Positions 1-8,664 of a stretch of 64,000 bases of DNA are shown in pieces. How positions within the stretch are numbered: the first letter of the stretch is position 1; the number at the start of each line of letters is the position of its first letter. This stretch comes from Micromonospora arborensis (GTDB lineage Bacteria; Actinomycetota; Actinomycetes; Mycobacteriales; Micromonosporaceae): assembly GCF_003205615.1 (NCBI RefSeq), contig NZ_PYBV01000018.1, positions 58,623 through 122,622 of the forward strand, given 5' to 3'. Under the pieces are notes generated by a model. It ran no database searches and was not told the origin of the DNA. It saw nothing but the letters and a program-made list of their open reading frames with translations. The translations under genes and the position numbers were made by a program.

Positions 1-64
1 CAGCAACATCACCGATGTTGTGCGGTGGCTCTGCTCCACGCCGCGAAGCCGCGGCGCAACTGGG

Positions 65-1648
<1,584 letters not shown>

Positions 1649-2077
1649 ATGGAGCAGCGGATCAGCCTCGTCACCCTCGGAGTCACGGACGTAGCGCGCG
1701 CGAAGGCGTTCTACGAGCACCTCGGCTGGCAGGGCCAGGAGGTCGAGGAGACCGTCTTCTTCCAGGCCGGCGGTCTGGCCGTGGTCCTCTGGGACCGCGA
1801 CAAGCTGGCCGCCGACGCTGGCATCGACAACCCCTGCACCGGCGCGCTGACCCTGGCCCAGAACGTCCGTTCCCGGGCGGAGGTCGACGAGCTGATGGCC
1901 ACGGCGGCAGCCGCCGGTGCCACGGTGACCAAGCCGGCGCGGGAGACGTTCTACGGCGGCTACGCCGGCTATTACGCCGACCCGGACGGTCACCTGTGGG
2001 AGATCGCCTGGAATCCCGGCTTCACCCTCGCGGCGGATGGCACCCTGACCGTCCCCGACTTCGGCACCACCGACTGA
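1649..2077 (+). CDS. VOC (glyoxalase/bleomycin resistance) family protein
   Basis: Metal-dependent vicinal-oxygen-chelate fold protein of 142 residues, close to the usual length for a single-chain member with two beta-alpha-beta-beta-beta modules. The N-terminus reads LGVTDVARAKAFYEHLGW, the typical first module. The second module ends in YYADPDGHLWEIAWNPGF, where the Glu is the usual metal ligand. Substrate cannot be told; annotated relatives range from glyoxalases to dioxygenases. The ATG has no Shine-Dalgarno sequence but a TANNNT -10 (TAGGTT) ends 6 nt before it, so a leaderless transcript is likely. The gene converges on the next one with only 12 bp between stops. Confidence 0.85.
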   Translation: MEQRISLVTLGVTDVARAKAFYEHLGWQGQEVEETVFFQAGGLAVVLWDRDKLAADAGIDNPCTGALTLAQNVRSRAEVDELMATAAAAGATVTKPARETFYGGYAGYYADPDGHLWEIAWNPGFTLAADGTLTVPDFGTTD

Positions 2078-2089
2078 GTCGGGAGCGAT

Positions 2090-3313
2090 TCAGGGCGCCG
2101 GCGACGGGCAGAGGAGCTGGTCCAGCAGCGGAAGCTGCAACGGGTCCAGGCAGACCGTCAGCAGTGCCGGGTCAGGCGGAGGCGTCCCGGTCGGGGTCGG
2201 CGCGGCCGACGGCGTCGGCAGGGCTGGCATGGCCGGGGCGGTGGTGGGCGCCGGACCAGGGGTCGGCACCAAACTGACGGCCGGGGCCGGGGGCGGGACG
2301 ACCAGGGGAACCGGGGCCGCCACCGGGGCGACCAGGGGAACCGGGGCCGCCACCGGGACCACCGCCGGGCGGGCCACCAGCACCACCTTCCGGGCAGGCC
2401 GCGGGGCAGGAGGCCGGGTCAGCGTCGCACGGCTGACCGATCCGGCCCTGGTCTTCGGCCCGACCGGCGCGACCGGCCCGACGGGGAGGACCGGGACCAA
2501 GACCGCCTCAGCCACAGCCGCAGGCCCGGCCTGCTCCGACCCCAGGGCGCGAGAGGCGAGAGCGCCAGGTCCCATCGCAGTGGGGCCGAGCGTCGCGAGC
2601 ACCACCGTCGCGACGGCGGCGGCACCGAGCGCCCGGCGGTCGGGGCGTACCGCCGTCAGCGGCGCCTCGTCCGGCCCGACCGGAGGCATCGGTACGGGCC
2701 GAGCGCGCTGATGAGCGGCCTGCAGCGCGTCTACCTGCGCGGTGACGGCAGCACGATCGTCGGCTGCCGCGAGGGTGAGGTAGAAGCGGAAGTTCACCAC
2801 CGTGTTAGCGGGCACGAGCAGCCCGAGGAGTCGACTGTGGTCGGGCAGCAGAGTGACCGGGACGTCGGGGTGGTGGGCGGTGCCGACCAGGTCGGCGTAC
2901 CGCCACTCGCGCCGACGCTCGCTCCCGGCGAACGCCACCCGGTGGCTGGTCACGACGGCCAGGCCCGTGTCGACGACCCGCAGGCCCACCGGCAGTGCTT
3001 CATCCGATGTGGGAGCGAAGTCGCACGGGCCCGGGGTGGGCAGCCCGGGGAGGTGTCGCGCCTCGGCTTCGACAAGCTTGGCGCCGGGCACGATGCGGAA
3101 GACGAGTTCGTCGGCGTCGAGGTCCACCGGTAGTCCGGTGCGTGGCTGCGTACACCCGAGGAAGCTGGCGGCTTCGACGCGGAGCCGGGCCAAATGGTCG
3201 TTGCGGCGTTGCCAGGCGTCGGTGGCGTCGCGGTACGCGCGCTGCCGCCGCTGGTTCTCGCGCTCGGCCCAGGCGATCCGCCAGGGTGAGCACTCCACAG
3301 AGGTCACGGTCAC
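2090..3313 (-). CDS. PH-like N-domain protein with Pro/Ala-rich C-terminus (paralogue of 5350-6489)
   Basis: Not a named family that I recognise. The first ~225 residues share a line-by-line pattern with the gene at 5350-6489: a helical start with AWAEREN, an AW-RR segment, DELVFRIVPGAKLVE, LAVVTSHRV, EWRYADLVG, and a closing FRFYLTLAAADDRAAV. The middle (TSHRV...EWRYADLVG) resembles bacterial PH/GRAM-like domains. One hydrophobic segment (about 228-250) follows, then ~150 residues rich in Pro, Ala and Val, which contain a near-perfect 30-bp direct repeat. The paralogue ends differently. The domain reading is inference from pattern; localisation is probably membrane-anchored with the tail outside. 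Confidence 0.7.
   Translation of the reverse strand: MTVTSVECSPWRIAWAERENQRRQRAYRDATDAWQRRNDHLARLRVEAASFLGCTQPRTGLPVDLDADELVFRIVPGAKLVEAEARHLPGLPTPGPCDFAPTSDEALPVGLRVVDTGLAVVTSHRVAFAGSERRREWRYADLVGTAHHPDVPVTLLPDHSRLLGLLVPANTVVNFRFYLTLAAADDRAAVTAQVDALQAAHQRARPVPMPPVGPDEAPLTAVRPDRRALGAAAVATVVLATLGPTAMGPGALASRALGSEQAGPAAVAEAVLVPVLPVGPVAPVGPKTRAGSVSRATLTRPPAPRPARKVVLVARPAVVPVAAPVPLVAPVAAPVPLVVPPPAPAVSLVPTPGPAPTTAPAMPALPTPSAAPTPTGTPPPDPALLTVCLDPLQLPLLDQLLCPSPAP
2301..2357. repeat. 30-bp tandem direct repeat inside the Pro/Ala tail
   Basis: Two adjacent copies of a 30-bp unit (2301-2330, 2331-2360) are identical over the first 27 bases. On the coding (minus) strand they encode the repeated peptide VPLVAPVAAP. 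This is an in-frame expansion of a low-complexity linker. Confidence 0.8.
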
Positions 3314-3413
3314 ACGCGGTACAACCGCTCACGTATGTGACAGGGAACGCGACCGTGATCGATGCATCCCGTTGCGCCCGAAAGGAGAGAATTGCAGGAT
3401 CACGCCCGACAGC

Positions 3414-3447
3414 GGCGGAGCCGGGCCAAGATCGGACCGGCTCCGCC
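3414..3447 (-). terminator. hairpin downstream of the epoxide hydrolase gene
   Basis: An 11-bp perfect stem (GGCGGAGCCGG / CCGGCTCCGCC) with a 12-nt loop begins 6 nt after the stop of the gene at 3454-4587. There is no clear U tract, as is usual in high-GC actinobacteria. Confidence 0.6.
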
Positions 3448-3453
3448 CCCCTG

Positions 3454-4587
3454 TCACGACCTGCGTAGCGAGCTGAAGAACTGCCTCATCTCGGCAGCCA
3501 ACAGGTCTGGCTCCTCCAACGGCATGAAGTGCCCACCCCGGCCGGGTTCGCTCCAGTGCCGGATGTCGGTGCAGGCCCGCTCGGTGATCTCCCGGGGAAA
3601 GTTGGCCTGCGAGGGCTCGGTGCTGACCGTGAACGCCGCGGGCACGTCGATCATGGGTCGCGGGGTGTTGTGGGCGAAGTCGGCGTACTGCCGGAACGAG
3701 GAGCCGATCGTGCCGGTCGCCCAGTACAGCGTGATGATCGTGAGCAGGGTGTCCCGGTCGATGCTGTTCGCCAGGTCCCCGCGGTTGTCGCTCCAGTCCC
3801 GGTACTTGTCGACGAGCCAGGCGGCCAGCCCGGCCGGCGAGTCGGCGAGCGCTGCCGCGAGGGTGTCCGGGCGGGTGCCCATGATGGCGCTGTAGCCGCC
3901 GTCGGTCTCGTCGTACGCGGCCTCGGCGTCCAGGTACGTCTGCTCGGCCGCTGACAGCGGTCGCGCGTCGAAGCTGGCCGGGAACGGTGGATGGATCAGG
4001 TGGATGCCGGCCACCTGCTCCGGGTACAGGGCACCGAGCCAGCCGGTGACCACTCCCCCGACGTCGCCGCCGAAGGCGCCGTAACGCTCGTAGCCGAGCA
4101 CGTCGGTCATCAGTTCGTGCAGCGTCCGAGCCAACAGAGCCCGGGTCACCGGCTCGTCCGGGACCTCTGAGAAGCCGAAGCCCGGCAGCGAGGGCACCAC
4201 CACGTCGAACGCGCCCCCGGGCCGGGCCGGGTCGGTCAGGCGGTCGACCAGCGGCAGCATCTCGACGAAGCTGCTGGGCCACCCGTGGCTGAGGAGCAAC
4301 GGCGTGGGCGTACCCGCCGGACGGGCCGCGCGGACGTGCAGGAAGTGCAGCTTCCGGCCCCCGACGAGGGCCAGGTGCTGCGGGTACGCGTTCAGCTCGG
4401 CTTCGCGCGCTCGCCAGTCGAACCCGTCGTGCCAGTAGGACACCAGGTCCCGCAGGTAGTCGGGGTCGACGCCGCCCTGCCACGGATGGTGGCCGCTGCG
4501 GTCGGTGAAGCGGGTACGGGCCAGTCGGGCCCGCAGGTCGTCGAGGACCGCATCGGATACGTCGATGCGGAAGGGAGAGACAGACAT
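3454..4587 (-). CDS. epoxide hydrolase (EHN domain, alpha/beta hydrolase)
   Basis: Predicted cytosolic enzyme that opens epoxides to diols. The 377 residues match the microsomal-type bacterial family: an N-terminal EHN lid domain (about 1-110, starting FRIDVSDAVLDDLRARL), the oxyanion motif HGWP at 101-104, the nucleophile Asp175 in GGDVGG, and the catalytic His353 in GRGGHFMPLEEP. Most relatives have GGDWG at the nucleophile, so Val after Asp is a small departure. Start ATG 4587 has GGAGG four bases upstream. That ribosome-binding site can pair with a CCTCC just before it, and a small ORF lies further upstream, so translational control is possible. The physiological substrate is unknown. Confidence 0.9.
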   Translation of the reverse strand: MSVSPFRIDVSDAVLDDLRARLARTRFTDRSGHHPWQGGVDPDYLRDLVSYWHDGFDWRAREAELNAYPQHLALVGGRKLHFLHVRAARPAGTPTPLLLSHGWPSSFVEMLPLVDRLTDPARPGGAFDVVVPSLPGFGFSEVPDEPVTRALLARTLHELMTDVLGYERYGAFGGDVGGVVTGWLGALYPEQVAGIHLIHPPFPASFDARPLSAAEQTYLDAEAAYDETDGGYSAIMGTRPDTLAAALADSPAGLAAWLVDKYRDWSDNRGDLANSIDRDTLLTIITLYWATGTIGSSFRQYADFAHNTPRPMIDVPAAFTVSTEPSQANFPREITERACTDIRHWSEPGRGGHFMPLEEPDLLAAEMRQFFSSLRRS

Positions 4588-4591
4588 GGGT

Positions 4592-4607
4592 CCTCCGATA
4601 AAGGAGG
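4592..4607 (-). promoter_or_regulatory. possible ribosome-binding-site-sequestering hairpin before the epoxide hydrolase
   Basis: On the mRNA, CCUCC (4607-4603) can pair with the Shine-Dalgarno GGAGG (4596-4592) across the loop UUUAUC, five bases before the ATG at 4587. The stem is only 5 bp, so this is suggestive, not proof. Confidence 0.4.
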
Positions 4608-4627
4608 GCGCTCCCCGACGCGAGAGG

Positions 4628-4681
4628 TCAGCTGAGGGGGACGGCCGAGAAGAGCGCCCAGGAATGACGATGGGTGTTCAC
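4628..4681 (-). CDS. 17-codon small ORF in the epoxide hydrolase leader
   Basis: A GTG at 4681 is preceded at 6 nt by a full-length Shine-Dalgarno AAGGAGGTG (4688-4696), stronger than that of most genes here. It opens the frame MNTHRHSWALFSAVPLS and stops 40 bp before the epoxide hydrolase start. A TAGGGT hexamer lies just upstream of the Shine-Dalgarno and could be the -10 of the transcript. Together with the downstream hairpin this looks like a leader peptide whose translation affects the next gene. The peptide matches nothing I know, and chance cannot be excluded for so short a frame. Confidence 0.5.
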   Translation of the reverse strand: MNTHRHSWALFSAVPLS

Positions 4682-4758
4682 CGGGCTCACCTCCTTCTCG
4701 TGGCTGACGAAGATCACCCTACCCACCCCGGGGTCGAGCGTGAACGCGGTGCCGCTGG

Positions 4759-5304
4759 TCAGCCGGCGCGGCGCGGGTGGTTCATCGGCCCGGACAGCGG
4801 GCCCCTGGTGGGGAACCTCGACGGGGCACGCGGTGGGTACGCCTCGCAGTGTTCGGCCCACTGTTCGGCGGCGGTGGTGAGGGCGTCCGCGGAGACGGTG
4901 AGGATCAGCGGGTAGATCGCGCTGGACGGGCGACGCATCCACGGTGGCAGCGACTCGGCGGAGAACTCCACGATCAGCTCCAGCCGGCGACGGCGGAGCA
5001 CCCGCGTGCGCAGGGCCAGGTTGGGTTCGGTGAAGCGGACCATGGCTGGTGGGGCGCTCAACCCGAGGGCCGCGGTGGCCTGTCCGTGCAGCCAGCCGCC
5101 GAGCGCTCGGGCTTCCTCGACCATGAGGCTCGGGTAGTGGTGCGACCAGGTCTGCCCGTCGGCGGTGCGGGCGTCCACCTCGATGAGCAGCCAGTCGTGC
5201 CAGCCGGGCGCGGCCCGGTCCGGGTCGTCGGGCGGGTCGATGCCAGGCTGGTAGCCGACGGGGCGTATCCGCACCCGCGCGCCATCGTCAGACCGGATCT
5301 CCAC
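4759..5304 (-). CDS. hypothetical protein, possible WapI-type immunity family
   Basis: Soluble 181-residue protein with no signal peptide. Seen features: an aromatic central segment (PGWHDWLLIEVDARTADG), a FTEPNLALR motif near residue 92, a strand pair LELIVEFSAESLPPW, and a C-terminal helix ALTTAAEQWAEHCEAYPPR. The order W-L-IEV ... F-EPNL ... YP-R recalls the WapI-family immunity proteins of contact-dependent toxin systems, but no toxin gene is adjacent, so this is a weak hint. Start GTG 5304 has no strong ribosome-binding site. It lies between the epoxide hydrolase and the second paralogue, all on the minus strand. Confidence 0.55.
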   Translation of the reverse strand: MEIRSDDGARVRIRPVGYQPGIDPPDDPDRAAPGWHDWLLIEVDARTADGQTWSHHYPSLMVEEARALGGWLHGQATAALGLSAPPAMVRFTEPNLALRTRVLRRRRLELIVEFSAESLPPWMRRPSSAIYPLILTVSADALTTAAEQWAEHCEAYPPRAPSRFPTRGPLSGPMNHPRRAG

Positions 5305-5349
5305 TCGATCATTGTGGCCGACCGAAGCAGACTTTAACTCCCAAATGGG

Positions 5350-6489
5350 TCACTTCGTGATCGTTCGCCGCACCCCGCCGTGCTCCCCGCAGGCCTTCGG
5401 CCCGCCGCCGGCCAGGCTGACCGAACCGTCACGGCACTGCACGAGGTAGCCCCGACCGGCCCAGAACTGCGGCACGCACGTGAACCAGTCGCACACCTCG
5501 GTGGCGGGCCGACGGATCCGGGTGCCACCGCAGAAGTCGTACCCAAGTGGGTTTTCCGGTGCTCCGCAGCGCGGAGCCTGGGTCTTGCTGGGTGCCGGGC
5601 GGGGCGACTTCGTCGGTTTCGGCGTGGGGATGCGGCGCGCGAGCGCCGGGGTCGCCGGGCGGGTCGACGTGTGTGACGCGCTGGGGGTGGCGGCGACGGC
5701 GACCTCCGAGCCGCCGGTCGGGTCGGACGGGTCAGACTCGACAAGCGCCGCCGGCACCAACAACGCGATGGCCGCGGCCACCGCGACGGTCCGTCGACCA
5801 CCGGGAACGAACGACGACAACCGGGCCTGCCCCGGCGTGTTCACCGCCGGCCGGAACGGCTTGAGCTGGGCGTGCTCGGCGATCAGCTCGTCGAGCTGGT
5901 CGAGCACCGCGGCGCGCTGTTCGATCGCGTCGGCGAAGGCCAGGGTCAGCTTGAACCGGAAGTCCGGCGCCGCGTCGGTGGGCAGCAACAACCCGGAGGT
6001 GTGCCGCCGGTCCAGCACCTGGATCAGGGTGACCGGCGACGCCGGGTCGTGGGCCAGACCGGTCATCCGGCCGTACGCCCAGTCGCGCCGGCCACGTCCG
6101 CCGAGCAGCACCAACCGCCGACTCGTGAGCACGGCCATGCCGGCGTCGGTGACGCGTACGCCGTCGGGGCGGCGCGGGCGCAGCGGCCCGGACGGCGGGG
6201 CGACCGTGAGGTCCGGAGCGGGCAGCACAGTGGTGTGCCGTACCTCGACCAACTGCGCGGCGGGCAGCACCCAGAGCACCACCTCGTCGGTGGCCAACTC
6301 CAGGGGCAGGCCGGCACCGGCCGCGGCGGAGCCGTGGAAGTCGGCGGCGAGGGCGCGCAGCCGCCGTAACTCGTCGTCGCGTCGCCGCCACGCCGTCTCG
6401 GCGCCGCGGTACGTGCTGACCCGCCGCACGTTCTGCCGGTGCGCCCACCGGTACCGCCACGTAGAACCCGTCGAATCAGTCTTTGCCAC
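5350..6489 (-). CDS. PH-like N-domain membrane protein with Cys-rich DUF3761-like C-terminus
   Basis: Paralogue of 2090-3313: the N-terminal ~225 residues carry the same series (RYRWAHRQNVRR, AWRRRDDELRRLR, DEVVLWVLPAAQLVEV, MAVLTSRRLVLLG, WAYGRMTGLAH, FRFKLTLAFADAIE). A single transmembrane segment follows (about 250-268), then a short Thr/Pro linker. The last ~70 residues have eight Cys, with NPLGYDFCGG, CDWFTCVPQFWAGRGY and CRDGSVSLAGG...CGEHGGV; the last piece resembles DUF3761. The Cys-rich tail suggests an oxidised extracytoplasmic module. The start is a GTG at 6489 behind GGAG; the longer frame to 6600 is not supported. Function unknown. Confidence 0.75.
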   Translation of the reverse strand: MAKTDSTGSTWRYRWAHRQNVRRVSTYRGAETAWRRRDDELRRLRALAADFHGSAAAGAGLPLELATDEVVLWVLPAAQLVEVRHTTVLPAPDLTVAPPSGPLRPRRPDGVRVTDAGMAVLTSRRLVLLGGRGRRDWAYGRMTGLAHDPASPVTLIQVLDRRHTSGLLLPTDAAPDFRFKLTLAFADAIEQRAAVLDQLDELIAEHAQLKPFRPAVNTPGQARLSSFVPGGRRTVAVAAAIALLVPAALVESDPSDPTGGSEVAVAATPSASHTSTRPATPALARRIPTPKPTKSPRPAPSKTQAPRCGAPENPLGYDFCGGTRIRRPATEVCDWFTCVPQFWAGRGYLVQCRDGSVSLAGGGPKACGEHGGVRRTITK

Positions 6490-6659
6490 GCCGACTCCTT
6501 CGCCGCGCAGGCCACCAATCTGGGGTGTCACACGGGTTAACAGGTGCGGCACGGCCGCCGGACACGCCACAACGGGCGAAATGGCCGATCGGCGGAGCAA
6601 CTAACACGATTGGGCGATACTGGTGCCGACGTTTCATCTTTCCCGAGGGGGTGCCGGTC

Positions 6660-8201
6660 GTGCCGTCAGCCACCTTGCCCGGCGTGGTGATCGGCGTCGA
6701 CATCGGCACCACCAGCACGAAGGCCAACGCGTACGACACGACCGGGCGGCAACTCGCCAGCCACCTGGCCGACTACCCGATGAACAACCCGCAACCCGGG
6801 TACGCCGAGCAGGACCCGCAACTCATCCTCGATGCCGTCCTCAAGTCCCTCAGCATGGTCGTGGCCGAGCTGGCCGTGCCGGTGTCCGGGCTGGCCTTCT
6901 GCTCCGCCATGCACAGCCTGATCGGGTTGAACGCGGCCGGCGACCCGCTCACCCCGTCGTTGACCTGGGCCGACTCCCGGTCGAGCCGGCAGGCCGAGCG
7001 TCTGCGGGCGGTGCCGTCCGGGCTGGCCCTGCACCGGCGCACCGGCACACCGATGCATCCGATGTCACCGCTGCCCAAGCTGCTCTGGTTCGCCGAGCAG
7101 GAGCCGAAGCTCTTCGAGAGCGTCACGCACTGGGTGGGGATCAAGGACTGGGTGCTGCTGCGGATCTGCGACACGCTGGTCACCGACCACTCGATCGCCT
7201 CGGCCACCGGCCTGCTGGACATCCACCGGCTGGAGTGGGACAGCGAGGCGTTGGCCATCGCCGGCATCACCGCGGAGCAGCTACCCCGACTGGTCGCCAC
7301 CACCGCCGTGTTGCCCGGCCTCACCCCGCAGGCCGCCGCCATCACCGAGTTGCCGCAACGCACCCCGGTGGTGGTCGGCGCCGGTGACGGACCGCTGGCG
7401 AACCTGGGCCTCGGCGCGGTGCACCCCGGCATGGTGGCCTGCTCCATCGGCACCAGCGGCGCGATGCGCGTGATGGTGGAGCGACCCGGCGTGGACCCGC
7501 TCGGTGGGGTGTTCTGCTACGCGCTGACCGAGCACCGCTGGGCGGTCGGCGGTGCGATCAACAACGGCGGCATCGTCCTCAAGTGGGCGGGTGCGGCACT
7601 CGCCCCGGACCTCGGCGACCACTCCGAGGAGGATCTGGTCGCCCTCGCGGCCCGCGCGCCGGTCGGCTCGGGCGGGCTCATCATGCTTCCGTACCTGCAC
7701 AGCGAGCGGGCACCGCACTGGAGCGCGCTGCCGCGCGGCGCGTACGTGGGGCTGACCCACGCCCACCGCCGCGAGCACCTGATCAGGGCCGCCATGGAGG
7801 GGGTCTGCCAGCAGCTCGCGCTGGTGCTCAGCTCGGTCCGCGCGGCTGGCAACGAGGTCCACGAGATCCGGGCCAGCGGCGGCTTCGCCCGCAGCGGCCT
7901 GTGGCGGCAGATGCTCGCCGACGTGCTCGGCCTGCCGGTGAGCTTCCCGGCCGGGCACGAGGGGTCGAGCTTCGGCGCGGCGCTGCTCGGCATGCAGGCG
8001 CTCGGGCTGATCCCCAGCATCGACGTGGCGGCCGAACTCGTGCGGATCGAGGAGACGGTCCGCCCCGACCCGGCCGCCGCCGCCACCTACGCGGCGCTGC
8101 TGCCGCTCTTCGCCGAGCTGTACGACGCGCTGGTGCCCGCCTTCACCTCGTTGCGCCGGCTGGCACCCGGCCTGCCCACCGGCCCCGAAGCGCCGATGTG
8201 A
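6660..8201 (+). CDS. gntK: FGGY-family gluconokinase
   Basis: Predicted to phosphorylate gluconate to 6-phosphogluconate for the pentose phosphate pathway. The 513 residues begin VVIGVDIGTTSTKANAYD, the FGGY N-terminal phosphate-binding motif. They contain MHPMSPLPKLLW and HWVGIKDWVLL, typical of gluconate kinases of this fold. The second half has GAGDGPLANLGLG, SIGTSGAMR, and RAAMEGVCQQLALVL followed by IRASGGFARSGLWRQMLADVLG. Length fits the family. The GTG at 6660 lies about 8 nt after GAGGGG; an earlier GTG at 6651 is too close to it. Another sugar-acid specificity cannot be excluded. No gluconate permease or regulator is adjacent. Confidence 0.8.
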   Translation: MPSATLPGVVIGVDIGTTSTKANAYDTTGRQLASHLADYPMNNPQPGYAEQDPQLILDAVLKSLSMVVAELAVPVSGLAFCSAMHSLIGLNAAGDPLTPSLTWADSRSSRQAERLRAVPSGLALHRRTGTPMHPMSPLPKLLWFAEQEPKLFESVTHWVGIKDWVLLRICDTLVTDHSIASATGLLDIHRLEWDSEALAIAGITAEQLPRLVATTAVLPGLTPQAAAITELPQRTPVVVGAGDGPLANLGLGAVHPGMVACSIGTSGAMRVMVERPGVDPLGGVFCYALTEHRWAVGGAINNGGIVLKWAGAALAPDLGDHSEEDLVALAARAPVGSGGLIMLPYLHSERAPHWSALPRGAYVGLTHAHRREHLIRAAMEGVCQQLALVLSSVRAAGNEVHEIRASGGFARSGLWRQMLADVLGLPVSFPAGHEGSSFGAALLGMQALGLIPSIDVAAELVRIEETVRPDPAAAATYAALLPLFAELYDALVPAFTSLRRLAPGLPTGPEAPM

Positions 8202-8223
8202 ACAACGCCGGCGCGCTCTGTGG

Positions 8224-8508
8224 TCAGGGTGCCTCGACGCCGGAGATCAGGTAGCGGTGCACGTCGACGTCGAGGATGGCCGTGGTCTGCACGTCACTCG
8301 GCCCGGAGCCGCGGAACGCCGCCAACTGCTCCGGGGACTCCCAGCGTTCGTAGACGTGGATCCGGCCCGGCTCCACGGGGTCGGCCGCGAGCAGAAAGTC
8401 GAGGCAGCCGGCGGCGGCGCGCGCCTGCGCGATGACGTCGGAGCAGTCGGACAGGTAGGCGTCGCGCGCTGCCGGTTCGACCTGGAGACTGCCGGCAATG
8501 ATCAACAT
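8224..8508 (-). CDS. ABM-domain protein, putative quinol monooxygenase
   Basis: Ferredoxin-like antibiotic-biosynthesis-monooxygenase (YgiN-type) fold of 94 residues, the normal single-domain length. It begins MLIIAGSLQVEPAARDAY, has GCLDFLLAADPVEPGRIHVYERW in the middle (the conserved E-W pair) and ends DVDVHRYLIS. Such proteins oxidise quinols or small aromatics, or remain without known activity. Start ATG 8508 has a GGGGAGA ribosome-binding site. About 30-80 bp upstream lies a long dyad (8536-8589) that resembles one at 22785-22838 and could be its operator. Confidence 0.85.
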   Translation of the reverse strand: MLIIAGSLQVEPAARDAYLSDCSDVIAQARAAAGCLDFLLAADPVEPGRIHVYERWESPEQLAAFRGSGPSDVQTTAILDVDVHRYLISGVEAP

Positions 8509-8535
8509 GAACTCTCCCCGGGTTGGAGTGCTGCT

Positions 8536-8589
8536 GATGCGCGAGATACCACAGGGTCATAGTTATACCTCTGAGGTAGGTCGCGTCCG
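8536..8589. promoter_or_regulatory. long imperfect dyad (26+2+26) upstream of the ABM gene
   Basis: The left half, read outward from the centre on the minus strand, is TATGACCCTG followed by TGGTATCTCGCGCATC. It matches each half of the 54-bp inverted repeat at 22785-22838 at about 20 of 26 positions in register. The right half (8564-8589) is more degenerate, about 15 of 26. It includes the short palindrome ACCTCTGAGGT. A regulatory site is a guess from position. Confidence 0.5.
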
Positions 8590-8664
8590 AGGACATCGCC
8601 GCCCGGACGGGTGACACCCCTCCCGCCGGCCTCACCCGCCCCCCGCGCTTCATATCGTGCAAAC

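Noticed and set aside
2229-2711. Collagen-like Gly-Thr-Gly-Ala frame on the plus strand
   Set aside because: It is the complement of the Pro/Ala tail of the gene at 2090-3313, produced by its repeats.
4759-5304. A toxin-immunity locus around the WapI-like gene
   Set aside because: No polymorphic toxin, RHS or WXG100 gene is in the neighbourhood, so only a weak family hint remains.
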